From NCBI GenBank assembly GCA_023417975.1, contig JAEZDX010000542.1, forward strand, positions 1-19,073: DNA of 19,073 bases. The letters run 5' to 3'. A model generated the notes under the pieces. That model saw only the letters and a list, made by a program, of their open reading frames with translations. It was not told the origin of the DNA and ran no database searches. A program made the translations under genes and the position numbers. This document shows positions 1 through 7,492 of this stretch, piece after piece (positions within the stretch are counted from its first letter, which is position 1; the number at the start of each line of letters is the position of its first letter). This DNA is from Bacillota bacterium. GTDB taxonomy: Bacteria > Bacillota > Clostridia > Clostridiales > Clostridiaceae.

Positions 1-1
1 A

Positions 2-1078
2 ATATATTATAAATTTGAAGGCAACAATACTTCCGGAAGTCATAAGTTAAATTCCGCTGTTGCACAGGTTTACTATGCAAAAAAGCAAGGAATTACATCT
101 CTTACAACTGAAACCGGCGCCGGCCAATGGGGAACTGCACTATCTGAAGCCTGTGCATATTTTGATATGCCACTTACAATATATATGGTTAAAGTATCTT
201 CTGAGCAAAAGCCTTATCGTAAAGCTATTATGCATACCTTTGGTGCTGACGTTATTCCCAGCCCTTCCAATACCACAAATGTGGGAAGAGCAATTCTTTC
301 AAAAAACCCTACTACGGGCGGAAGTCTTGGCTGCGCTATTTCCGAAGAAATTGAAGATGCAGTCAATAAAGAAGGCTGCCGTTATGTCCTTGGCTCAGTG
401 CTAAATCAAGTTTTGCTTCATCAGTCCATTATAGGTCTTGAGGCAAAACTAGCTATGGAAAAGCTTGAAGAATATCCTGATATCGTCATTGGTTGTGCAG
501 GTGGAGGTTCAAATCTCGGCGGTCTTATTGCACCTTTTATGCAGGATAAACTGCTTGGAAAAGCAAATCCATACTTTATAGCCGTTGAACCAGCATCTTG
601 CCCTTCATTGACTAAAGGAAAATATGCCTATGATTTTTGCGACACAGGAAAAGTAACTCCTTTGGCCAAAATGTATACCTTGGGCTGCGAATTTGTTCCT
701 TCACCTAATCATGCCGGTGGTCTTCGTTATCATGGTATGAGTCCAATGCTTTCAAAGCTTTATCATGACGGCTTCCTTGATGAAGCAAGGGCTGTAGAGC
801 AAACTAAAGTATTTGATGCAGCTGCACTATTTGCCAAATATGAAACTATACTCCCTGCACCGGAGTCTTCACATGCTATTTGCACAGCTATTGAAGAAGC
901 CTTAAAGTGTAAAGAAACCGGTGAAGCAAAGACTATTTTATTCGGACTAACCGGCACAGGATATTTTGACATGCAGGCTTATATTCAATATCAGGAAGGG
1001 AAAATGTCTGACTATATTCCATCAGATGAGGACCTGCAAAAGGGCTTTGAAGCTCTTCCCAAAATACTTGATAATTAA
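2..1078 (+). CDS. trpB: TrpB2-type tryptophan synthase beta-like enzyme (5'-truncated)
   Basis: PLP-dependent enzyme expected to join indole and serine into tryptophan. The reading frame is open from base 2, so the N-terminus lies outside the window; 358 residues are visible. Near the visible start is KFEGNNTSGSHKLNSA, where the Lys after GSH (visible residue 15) is the PLP Schiff-base lysine. TETGAGQWG follows, and GCAGGGSNLGG around visible residue 165 is the phosphate-binding glycine loop. The extended C-terminal half (segments such as YHGMSP and the ending around SDYIPSDEDL) fits the longer TrpB2 class rather than TrpB1, which pairs with TrpA. No trpA or other trp gene follows; the next gene is convergent and unrelated, so this is the last gene of its unit here. 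Family is certain; the TrpB2 subclass and the substrate are inferred. Confidence 0.93.
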   Translation: MYYKFEGNNTSGSHKLNSAVAQVYYAKKQGITSLTTETGAGQWGTALSEACAYFDMPLTIYMVKVSSEQKPYRKAIMHTFGADVIPSPSNTTNVGRAILSKNPTTGGSLGCAISEEIEDAVNKEGCRYVLGSVLNQVLLHQSIIGLEAKLAMEKLEEYPDIVIGCAGGGSNLGGLIAPFMQDKLLGKANPYFIAVEPASCPSLTKGKYAYDFCDTGKVTPLAKMYTLGCEFVPSPNHAGGLRYHGMSPMLSKLYHDGFLDEARAVEQTKVFDAAALFAKYETILPAPESSHAICTAIEEALKCKETGEAKTILFGLTGTGYFDMQAYIQYQEGKMSDYIPSDEDLQKGFEALPKILDN

Positions 1079-1087
1079 TGAGCCATT

Positions 1088-1127
1088 GAAGAAGGCTGTC
1101 CCACGTTATACTGAGGCGCCCTTCTTC
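1088..1127 (+). terminator. Weak candidate terminator after trpB
   Basis: Ten bases after the stop codon, GAAGAAGG (1088-1095) can pair with CCTTCTTC (1120-1127) around a 24-nt loop. The downstream tract is AT-rich but lacks a clean T run, so this is only a plausible terminator. Confidence 0.35.
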
Positions 1128-1205
1128 ATGATTAATTTATATATTTAAAGATATATTTTGAATAACTGTAGATGTATATTCTGTCTGTTTTACAGTTTAA
1201 ACAGC

Positions 1206-1514
1206 TCATTGGCGGTTTTCTATGAGAAAGATTTGGAAGGTCTTAAATGACTCATTTCTTTTATGATATTCTATATTTTCTTCTTTAATTTTTTGGATTT
1301 TCTTATTTAATTCCAAAGCGTCCTTTCTTACAGCATTCAGCTCTGACAGAATTAAAGCGCCTTCTTTCTCCTTTTCCATAATTACTGAGTCCATCATAAT
1401 CCTTATAACTTCACTCTTTCTTCCTTCCAGCTTGATATTTTTTTCAGATTTTATTATAAATGTTTTTATACACAATTTTATTTTTGATATACTGTTAAGT
1501 AACAACTCTTTCAC
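1206..1514 (-). CDS. Small coiled-coil protein, unknown function
   Basis: 102 residues, not recognised as a known family. The start is a GTG (1512-1514) with a good GAGGTGAT ribosome binding site about six bases upstream, which makes this a credible gene. The first ~25 residues are mixed hydrophobic and basic. From about residue 28 the chain is highly charged and has heptad-like spacing of Leu, Ile and Val (around SELNAVRKDALELNKKIQKI), which predicts a long helix or coiled coil. There is no signal peptide, Cys/His cluster or catalytic motif. It is divergent from the 152-residue gene at 1608, which also starts with a charged coiled coil, and an inverted repeat lies between the two. A structural or partner-binding role is a guess. 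Confidence 0.6.
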   Translation of the reverse strand: MKELLLNSISKIKLCIKTFIIKSEKNIKLEGRKSEVIRIMMDSVIMEKEKEGALILSELNAVRKDALELNKKIQKIKEENIEYHKRNESFKTFQIFLIENRQ

Positions 1515-1527
1515 AATATCACCTCAA

Positions 1528-1549
1528 CTTATATATTACGATATATAAG
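1528..1549. promoter_or_regulatory. Perfect 9-bp inverted repeat between divergent genes
   Basis: CTTATATAT (1528-1536) and ATATATAAG (1541-1549) are exact reverse complements around TACG. The dyad sits just upstream of the ribosome binding site of the minus-strand gene at 1206-1514 and 59 bases before the plus-strand gene at 1608. It could be an operator or the base of a 5'UTR hairpin. The composition is very AT-rich, so chance occurrence is possible. Confidence 0.35.
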
Positions 1550-1607
1550 TAGTTTTATAAATATAAATTCTCATGGTAAATACATGTTAAGATTGTGAGG
1601 AAGCATT

Positions 1608-2066
1608 ATGGGAAATGAATACTTTAGTAATTTTAAACTTTTAAGTACTATATATCTAAAATTCAAAGATAATAAATTAAGAACCTTAGATAAAAAGCTT
1701 CAGAACTATAAGCAGCATTTAAAATGCGAGAAAAGTAAATTAACGGAAAACCAAGAATACCTAAACGAGCTTTTAAAAGAAAATGCTATGACAAAACATG
1801 ATTTTAATAGACTGGAAACATTGCTAAAATGTGATAACAATGTAATAAACATAAAAAATAATGGTTATGCCATAGCAATGTGGGAAAATGTTTTTGTTAA
1901 GAAAACATCCTCTTGTTATATTCTTGAAACTAAGAAACATGAAGTTATTTTTAGTTTCTCTGAAAGTCTTAATTATTTTTGGGACTATTTCTCTACCCAT
2001 GATTATAGTATCGTCGTATTATCAGTGGACAATTATAGAATTCAGCTTCAAATAAGGCTTAAATAA
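1608..2066 (+). CDS. Coiled-coil protein, unknown function
   Basis: 152 residues, no family recognised. The ATG is preceded by GTGAGGA about six bases upstream. Residues ~20-75 are strongly charged and Lys/Glu/Leu-rich (for example KLQNYKQHLKCEKSKLTENQ), predicting a coiled coil. The C-terminal half (~80-152) alternates hydrophobic and polar residues (YAIAMWENVFVKKTSSCYIL and the YSIVVLSVDNYRIQLQI end), suggesting a small beta-rich domain. No signal peptide or membrane segment is seen. It is divergent from the smaller coiled-coil gene at 1206-1514 and convergent with the flagellin gene. The two coiled-coil proteins might interact, which is inference only. Confidence 0.65.
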   Translation: MGNEYFSNFKLLSTIYLKFKDNKLRTLDKKLQNYKQHLKCEKSKLTENQEYLNELLKENAMTKHDFNRLETLLKCDNNVINIKNNGYAIAMWENVFVKKTSSCYILETKKHEVIFSFSESLNYFWDYFSTHDYSIVVLSVDNYRIQLQIRLK

Positions 2067-2075
2067 ATAAGCCTT
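2054..2075. terminator. Possible bidirectional terminator between convergent genes
   Basis: AAGGCTTA (2054-2061) and TAAGCCTT (2068-2075) form a perfect 8-bp stem with a 6-nt loop. It overlaps the stop codon of the plus-strand gene and lies 19 bases past the flagellin stop codon. Flanking T runs are short in both directions, so termination would be modest. Confidence 0.4.
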
Positions 2076-2093
2076 GCTACTGAAATATTAACT

Positions 2094-3035
2094 CTAGTTG
2101 CTATGATCCGATTTCATGCAATACTTTATAAAATCTATAATACTCTCAGATTGCTTAATAGTTTGTGCTAGCATGGCCTGCGCAGCCTGATGTAATATAC
2201 TGTATTTCGCATAATTCATCATCTCTTGCGCTATATCGGCGTCCATTATTCTTGATTGGGCCGCTGTTAAGTTTTCAGCTGTATTACTTAAATAATCCAG
2301 TCTATATTCAAGTGCATTTTGCTGCGCTCCTATACTCGATCTAGCCGTTGAAGCATTTTTTATCGCATCGTCCAATATTGAAATCGCTGCTTCAGCATGT
2401 TCTGGAATTGAAATATCTAAAGCATACTCAGATCCAGTGCCGCCTTTTAATAAGTTATCAGTTCCGGAGCTATAATATGCAGTACTTTTTCCATCCTTTG
2501 AAATTACACTTGTGTTTTCTCCACCAGAAATAGCTATACTTTTTGAAGTCATATTACTGAAGCTTAATAATGACATATCTCCGCTGTTTGGACCTGCTTG
2601 AACAGCCATTTTATCGTGAGAGCCGTCCAACATATTTATTGTATTAAAGTTTGTATTTTTAGCAACAGAGTTCACTTCCTCAGCCAATTGATTAAATTCA
2701 AGCTGTAAGTTTTTTCTGTCTTCATCATTATAGGTGCCATTTGCGGCTTGTACTGCCAATTCTCTCATTCTTTGCAAAATAGAATGAGTTTCATTTAATG
2801 CACCATCAGCTACTTGAAGTACGGATATAGAATCTTGAACATTTCTATAAGCTTGATTCAAGCCCCTTATCTGTGCCTCCATTTTTTGTGATATAGCAAG
2901 TCCTGAGGGATCATCGGCAGCACAATTAATTCTAAGTCCTGTAGTCAATCTCTTCATAGCTTTACCCATTTGCTGCTCGTATATATTCATATATCTTATA
3001 GCTGTCATAGCATTTAAATTATGGTTTATTACCAC
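2094..3035 (-). CDS. hag: Flagellin (filament protein), divergent lone copy
   Basis: Structural subunit of the flagellar filament, about 313 residues, which is a short flagellin with a small central domain. The N-terminal D0/D1 helix bundle is clear: INHNLNAM at the start, then RLTTGLRIN, AADDPSGLAIS and the IRGLNQAYRNVQDSISVLQV segment. The C-terminal D1/D0 helix is seen as STARSSIGAQQNALEYRLDY and DADIAQEMMNYAKYSILHQA. The start chosen is the GTG at 3033-3035, because GGGGGTG lies six bases upstream and the protein then begins MVINHNL as in the family; an in-frame TTG at 3048-3050 is less likely. Oddities: a Cys at residue 38 where flagellins normally have Ser or Arg, and a C-terminus altered from the usual QANQxPQxVLxLL pattern to TIKQSESIIDFIK plus nine extra residues including a second Cys. 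No other flagellar gene is in the window. A SigD-type promoter lies upstream. Confidence 0.95.
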   Translation of the reverse strand: MVINHNLNAMTAIRYMNIYEQQMGKAMKRLTTGLRINCAADDPSGLAISQKMEAQIRGLNQAYRNVQDSISVLQVADGALNETHSILQRMRELAVQAANGTYNDEDRKNLQLEFNQLAEEVNSVAKNTNFNTINMLDGSHDKMAVQAGPNSGDMSLLSFSNMTSKSIAISGGENTSVISKDGKSTAYYSSGTDNLLKGGTGSEYALDISIPEHAEAAISILDDAIKNASTARSSIGAQQNALEYRLDYLSNTAENLTAAQSRIMDADIAQEMMNYAKYSILHQAAQAMLAQTIKQSESIIDFIKYCMKSDHSN

Positions 3036-3085
3036 AAGACACACCCCCAAACATACATTTACATATTTAAAACTATTATCTATAT

Positions 3086-3112
3086 TTATCGTTCAAATAG
3101 TTGCCAACTTTA
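3086..3112 (-). promoter_or_regulatory. SigD/FliA-type flagellar promoter for the flagellin gene
   Basis: On the minus strand, TAAA (3109-3112) is followed after exactly 15 bases by AACGATAA (3086-3093). The SigD/FliA consensus is TAAA-N15-GCCGATAA/T, so six of eight -10 bases and the full -35 core match; the extended -35 TAAAGTTG also agrees with the enterobacterial consensus at seven of eight bases. The predicted start near 3079 gives a leader of about 44 bases to the GTG start. Confidence 0.75.
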
Positions 3113-3184
3113 TAGTTATATGTAATATTTGTTCATTGCTACTAATTTATAGGATATACAATTAAGTTTTTCTTTATTATAATT

Positions 3185-4231
3185 TTAATAAATACATAAA
3201 GTCGCTCCTTTTAAATAAGAATTGAATTCTCCATTATAGTAATAACCGTCTGCATCTTGATCTACTTCTTTTTGTGTTTTTACATTAGGATTAAAGGTGT
3301 AATTCCATATATTACCTTCTCTCAAAAATAATATATTTATCCCTCTTACTTCATCATTGTATGTTTTATCTGCATCTGTTTTCGGATCTGTCAATATTGG
3401 CCTGTTGCTGTCGGCGACATAAATTTTTATAGTATTTTCATCAATAATTTTATACCCATATGCCAATACAGCATGTCCTCCTAAAATGTTGCCGGTTATT
3501 CCTATACCTACAGGCTCATTATTATCAATTTTATTCAGTATATCTTTTTTTATATCAAATTCTGTAATAGATTTGTTTTTCTTATTTAAAAGCTTATTGC
3601 TGTACACATATTCCTTTTGAAAGTTATTTTGATTTACCTGATAGTAGGTTATGTAATTATATACTTCTGCCAATTCCTTATTTTCAAGATACTTGGAATA
3701 ATCAAACTTAATTTCTTGTTTATCATTGTAGCTTAAGTCGAATAATATATCTTCATTATATGTATTCTTCAATATCTTGGCTAAAGTATTTTTTTCTTTA
3801 TCGGAAAGAATGTAATTTCCCAACGGTGCCTTCAAAGGTTCTAGTATTTTCCCATCAATTTTTATATCCCTGTCAATCCTATTTGTAAATGCGAATAATT
3901 CAAGTAAGGCTATTCCGGCACAATTACCTCCATGCGAATACACGCTGCCAAAATTCCCAAAAGGAACAGTATCTTTTTCCAGAGAAAATCCCTCCACTAC
4001 TTTATCCTTATCATTTTTAACTTCATTATAAATTTTTGACTTGTTGTTTATAATTTTAATATTCTCTGTTATTTCCTTTTGATTAACTTTCGTATCTTCA
4101 TACACATCAAAATACCCAAGCATAGCCATAATAAGTAAAGTTATTGCCGCCCCTATAATAGCACAAGCTACTCTTTCTATTATTTTTTTGCGTTTAATTG
4201 TGTTATGTAGTCTAATATTTTTATTATGCAT
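3185..4231 (-). CDS. Membrane-anchored C39/papain-like cysteine peptidase candidate
   Basis: 348 residues with a basic N-terminus and one hydrophobic segment (about 17-39), which predicts a type II membrane anchor with the rest outside the cell. A ~50-residue charged stalk follows. The outer domain has features of the papain/C39 fold: a Cys in GGNCAGIALLELF (Cys104), a His in GGHAVLAYGY (His253) and an Asp/Asn in YVADSNRP (Asp274 or Asn276). The Cys in a small-residue helix start, the His before a hydrophobic strand and the following D/N are the typical order of that triad. A Lys/Asp-rich C-terminal part (DQDADGYYYNGEF) follows. The ATG has GGAGG seven bases upstream. Substrate and activity are unknown. 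It could be a surface protease or amidase, or a non-catalytic relative. Confidence 0.7.
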   Translation of the reverse strand: MHNKNIRLHNTIKRKKIIERVACAIIGAAITLLIMAMLGYFDVYEDTKVNQKEITENIKIINNKSKIYNEVKNDKDKVVEGFSLEKDTVPFGNFGSVYSHGGNCAGIALLELFAFTNRIDRDIKIDGKILEPLKAPLGNYILSDKEKNTLAKILKNTYNEDILFDLSYNDKQEIKFDYSKYLENKELAEVYNYITYYQVNQNNFQKEYVYSNKLLNKKNKSITEFDIKKDILNKIDNNEPVGIGITGNILGGHAVLAYGYKIIDENTIKIYVADSNRPILTDPKTDADKTYNDEVRGINILFLREGNIWNYTFNPNVKTQKEVDQDADGYYYNGEFNSYLKGATLCIY

Positions 4232-4311
4232 ATTGTTGCCTCCATGAATTTTAATATATACATATAAAATATTACTATAATGGTTACTTTAATACACCTT
4301 TTTGTTATAAT

Positions 4312-4356
4312 ATTAAAATCCATCTGAAGAAAAAGAATTTCAAATCAGATGGATTT
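4312..4356 (-). terminator. Intrinsic terminator after the LtaS-family gene
   Basis: AAATCCATCTGA (4316-4327) and TCAGATGGATTT (4345-4356) are perfect 12-bp complements. On the minus strand the stem is followed by TTTTAATA. It begins eight bases past the stop codon of the upstream gene and separates it from the C39-like gene. Confidence 0.8.
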
Positions 4357-4363
4357 CTATAAT

Positions 4364-6163
4364 TTAATTTACTTTATTAAAATAATCATACTTTAAAATA
4401 TTATCAGATGCTTCTAACTTTTGAAATACTTTTTGGATATTGATTTCGTTATTCGGCAGTACTTCACCTGTATTGATGTTATAGGTTATTCTATTTTCAG
4501 AATCATAATAAGTATCCGAACATACATAGCTGCCATTTCTTAACACCACTAGGTTATCTCCTTCATCAAACATATTTCTTCCAAAGCTTTTATTATCTTC
4601 GATGCCTAATATAGATCTTACCGTAGGCAGAACATCATTTTGTCCAACACTTTTTGAATAAATGCCTGAGTGCTTTTTATCAGGAAATCTTATTATCATG
4701 GGAATTTTATTATAGCTCTCTTTCTCATATGGCGATTCTATATTTTTATTAAAGTACACACCTATATCTTCAGTACTTAATGCATTGTGATCACCATACA
4801 CAATTAGTATACTATTATCCAACATGCCACTGACTTGTAGTTTATCTATAAATTGTCCTATAGCCTTGTCTGCATAATTAATAGCATTAAAATACTTTTC
4901 TACATAAGTCGCCCCATCTGTGAAATCATTAATTGTTATTTCAAAAGGAGAATGGCTTGACATTGTTACAAAGAAACTATAAAACGGCTCTTTAATATCC
5001 TTAATAATATCGAAAGATTGTCTAAAAAAACTTCCGTCACTAAGCCCCCATATTATTTCATCCTTTTTGAATTCGTCCAGATTATGAAACTCATCGAAAC
5101 CTAAATTCTTGTATATAAGGCTTCGATTCCAAAACAGACCATCATTACCATGAAAATACAATGTTCTGTAATTCTTCTCCTTTAACGAGTTTGCTATAGA
5201 GATAAAGGAGTTATTATACTTAGTTATATAGACACAGGAATCAGAGGCCGGGTAAAGTGAAGTGTTCGTAAGCAGTTCAGCATCAGCTGTATGTCCCATA
5301 CCGATTTGCTGATAGCAGTTTTCAAAATAGGCACTTTCTTTTATGAGCTTGTTTATATTTGGTGTTATTTCTTTACCCTTATATTTCTCATTAATAACAA
5401 ACCCTTGGAGTGATTCCACCTGTATCATTATTAAATTTTTTCCTTTATAGTTACCCATATCGTTGTAACCTTCAGATTTTAACTGTTCTTCTATCTGTGC
5501 GGTTTCCTCTTGAGATATAGGCTTTGTATTTACATTGTCCTTTAAGTAAGAGTATCCTTGGATATTATACATTGCGAGTATACCCATACGTTTAACTTGA
5601 GCTTGTCTATTAAATTCCTCGTTAAATAAACCAGGATAAAAATAATTTGCTGTTATAAAGCATATTACTATAATAGTAATAGCTGTAACAAAACTGGCAA
5701 GTGCTTTTTTTCTCTGTATTTCTATTACACTTTTATACTTTATACTAAAAAAAATATAAAAAGGTAAGTCCACTAAATATAAAAAGTCAGTCCACTTTAG
5801 TAATGCAAATATGGACCCCTTTATTTCTGAAACTTGATTTACTTGAGCTACTAAAGCAATTGTTATAAAATCAGAATACTCCCTATAAAATATTGCATTT
5901 GAAACAAAAATAAAGGACATGATTACATCTATAATTATCCAAAACCAGAAGGTTCTTCTTTTAAAGATGATAAGCAATCCAAAATACATTATTATTATCA
6001 TTAAAAAATTAATAAATATAGAACTTCCGCTTATCTGCCCTATAGTATTCATATTGAAAAGAATGTTCTTTAAGATAATAAAAAGCAGCAAAAAAAATGA
6101 AGCTTTACTAATCCGTCTCTCATTTGGCGTAGCAGCCTTAACATTAATCACTCTTGCTATCAT
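4364..6163 (-). CDS. ltaS: LTA synthase family membrane phosphotransferase
   Basis: Type-IV membrane enzyme of the sulfatase fold that in this family transfers glycerol-phosphate from phosphatidylglycerol to build lipoteichoic acid outside the cell; relatives act as primases or phosphoglycerol transferases. About 599 residues, near the usual LtaS length. Five membrane segments occupy roughly residues 20-38, 49-68, 74-92, 118-142 and 155-175, followed by the extracellular catalytic domain. Metal and catalytic positions match: Glu250 in IQVES, the nucleophile Thr292 in GHTADAE (S. aureus LtaS has GKTSDSE), a WNR motif near 345, His404 in SSHSPF, and Asp458-His459 in YGDH. The start chosen is ATG 6161-6163, with GAGGTG six bases upstream; a GTG nine bases earlier would sit too close to that site. 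It forms a monocistronic unit with an extended -10 upstream and a terminator downstream. LtaS versus a paralogue cannot be decided here. Confidence 0.9.
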   Translation of the reverse strand: MIARVINVKAATPNERRISKASFFLLLFIILKNILFNMNTIGQISGSSIFINFLMIIIMYFGLLIIFKRRTFWFWIIIDVIMSFIFVSNAIFYREYSDFITIALVAQVNQVSEIKGSIFALLKWTDFLYLVDLPFYIFFSIKYKSVIEIQRKKALASFVTAITIIVICFITANYFYPGLFNEEFNRQAQVKRMGILAMYNIQGYSYLKDNVNTKPISQEETAQIEEQLKSEGYNDMGNYKGKNLIMIQVESLQGFVINEKYKGKEITPNINKLIKESAYFENCYQQIGMGHTADAELLTNTSLYPASDSCVYITKYNNSFISIANSLKEKNYRTLYFHGNDGLFWNRSLIYKNLGFDEFHNLDEFKKDEIIWGLSDGSFFRQSFDIIKDIKEPFYSFFVTMSSHSPFEITINDFTDGATYVEKYFNAINYADKAIGQFIDKLQVSGMLDNSILIVYGDHNALSTEDIGVYFNKNIESPYEKESYNKIPMIIRFPDKKHSGIYSKSVGQNDVLPTVRSILGIEDNKSFGRNMFDEGDNLVVLRNGSYVCSDTYYDSENRITYNINTGEVLPNNEINIQKVFQKLEASDNILKYDYFNKVN

Positions 6164-6209
6164 TGAACCCACCTCATCAATATAACTATCTTACTTCCTA
6201 TATATACAA

Positions 6210-6218
6210 ATTATATCA
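6210..6218 (-). promoter_or_regulatory. Extended -10 promoter candidate for the LtaS-family gene
   Basis: The minus strand reads TGATATAAT (6210-6218), a perfect TATAAT with the extended TG. No good -35 stands 16-18 bases upstream, as is common for extended -10 promoters. It would give a leader of about 40 bases. Confidence 0.45.
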
Positions 6219-6430
6219 TCATAGATTCAAGATTTTTTATATGCTATAATTCTGCCATGATATTGCCACATTTTCAAAAACTATGTTGCAAAGCCATTCC
6301 TCAGTTTTATGTGATATACTCTATAAAGAATCAAATAATATTATGTACTTAATCATTTTTCTATTTTGGATGAAAGAATATAAATTACTTCTGTAAAAAA
6401 TAAAAAAATTTATATAATTGAGGTGTAGCT

Positions 6431-6997
6431 ATGAGCAGACTACAGGAAATACTAGACTATAATAAATGTTTTGTTGAAAATCGAGAATATGTAAAATATA
6501 AAGCATCCAAAAAACCAAATAAAAAAATGGTTATTTTATCATGCATGGATACAAGATTAACTGAACTTCTTCCTAAAGCACTAAATCTAAAGAACGGAGA
6601 CGTAAAGCTAATTAAAAATGCCGGAGCTTCCGTTATGCATCCTTTCGGCAGTATTATAAGAAGTATCGTAGTAGCAGTTTATGAATTTGAAGCAGATGAA
6701 ATACTAGTTATAGGACATCACGGCTGCGGTATGAGCAACTTAAATGTAGATAGTTTGTTGGAAAAAGCCTTAGCACGTGGAATATCGAAAGATATAATAA
6801 CAACCTTATGTAATGCGGGAATTAATGTGCCAAATTGGCTGCACGGTTTTAATTCTGTTGAAGAATCTGTCAAAGAGAGTGTTAAATTAATCAAAAACCA
6901 TCCTTTGATTCCTAAAGATGTAAAAATTCACGGTTTAATAATCGACCCTGAAACAGGAAAGTTAGAGGTCGTAATTAACGGATATACCTCAAATTAA
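6431..6997 (+). CDS. Beta-class carbonic anhydrase
   Basis: Zinc enzyme interconverting CO2 and bicarbonate in the cytoplasm. 188 residues, typical of the short bacterial beta class. The zinc ligands are visible as Cys38 in SCMDTR, His96 and Cys99 in GHHGCGM, and the Asp40-Arg42 catalytic dyad is intact. The NAGAS motif (63-67) that lines the active site is also present. The ATG is preceded by GAGGTG about six bases upstream. It is a lone plus-strand gene flanked by minus-strand genes, so it is probably monocistronic; no convincing promoter was identified. In anaerobes this enzyme often supplies bicarbonate for carboxylation, but nothing nearby shows its specific role. Confidence 0.92.
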   Translation: MSRLQEILDYNKCFVENREYVKYKASKKPNKKMVILSCMDTRLTELLPKALNLKNGDVKLIKNAGASVMHPFGSIIRSIVVAVYEFEADEILVIGHHGCGMSNLNVDSLLEKALARGISKDIITTLCNAGINVPNWLHGFNSVEESVKESVKLIKNHPLIPKDVKIHGLIIDPETGKLEVVINGYTSN

Positions 6998-7014
6998 TCA
7001 TTAGTAATGATAGT

Positions 7015-7434
7015 CTATAAAGTATTGCTTTTTTCTCCTCTACAGGTCGGAAATTCAGGAAATAAAGTTTTTATTATATTTTCCGTTTTCTCCTGGAGGG
7101 GAGCACTTATGGATCTTGAATATATATCAGTACCCGTTCTTATTTGACCTTGTTCAACATGGAAGCAATCTAGTAGTGCTATAAACTTACATATTATTAA
7201 TTGATCATAGGAATTATTGTATTCTCGTTCGTATTTATCTATATTAAATTCGGCTGATCTAAAAGCATGTTCTTTTGACTGAGCTCTTACTAATATTATA
7301 TGTTCCGTAAAAAGCTTACTATCGCTGCTATAATTGGCATCTATTTTATCTGGAATTGGCTCACCAAAAATAATATTTTCAAACAACATTTTAATAGCAT
7401 ACCATTCCCATTTTGATTTTTTCTCTTTTTTCAT
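7015..7434 (-). CDS. DUF4288-like protein
   Basis: 139 residues. The N-terminal WYAIKMLFE (residues 11-19) and the later ILVRAQSKEHAFRSAE segment (~47-62) fit the DUF4288 pattern, a small cytoplasmic domain of unknown function found in many Firmicutes and other bacteria. No signal peptide or membrane segment. The C-terminal region (EFPTCRGEKSNTL) is polar and probably flexible. The ATG is preceded by GAGGTGAAAG. It lies 58 bases downstream of a methyltransferase gene on the same strand with no clear terminator between, so the two may be co-transcribed. It ends 17 bases from the convergent carbonic anhydrase gene. Confidence 0.75.
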   Translation of the reverse strand: MKKEKKSKWEWYAIKMLFENIIFGEPIPDKIDANYSSDSKLFTEHIILVRAQSKEHAFRSAEFNIDKYEREYNNSYDQLIICKFIALLDCFHVEQGQIRTGTDIYSRSISAPLQEKTENIIKTLFPEFPTCRGEKSNTL

Positions 7435-7492
7435 ATATCTTTCACCTCAAAAATCATACCTTTATTATAGCTATATTACAATTATTCTAAAT

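Noticed and set aside
2094..2200. Frameshift at the flagellin C-terminus
   Set aside because: The altered tail TIKQSESIIDFIK still aligns position by position with the usual flagellin end, and other frames give no better match, so divergence is more likely than a frameshift.
5919..6185. Plus-strand open frame antisense to the LtaS-family gene
   Set aside because: It lies over the strongly supported membrane-segment coding region and has no ribosome binding site or recognisable product.
6997..7011. Palindrome ATCATTA-G-TAATGAT between convergent genes
   Set aside because: The arms leave a one-base loop, the stem is AT-rich, and no T run follows directly; it is not a credible terminator and short enough to be chance.
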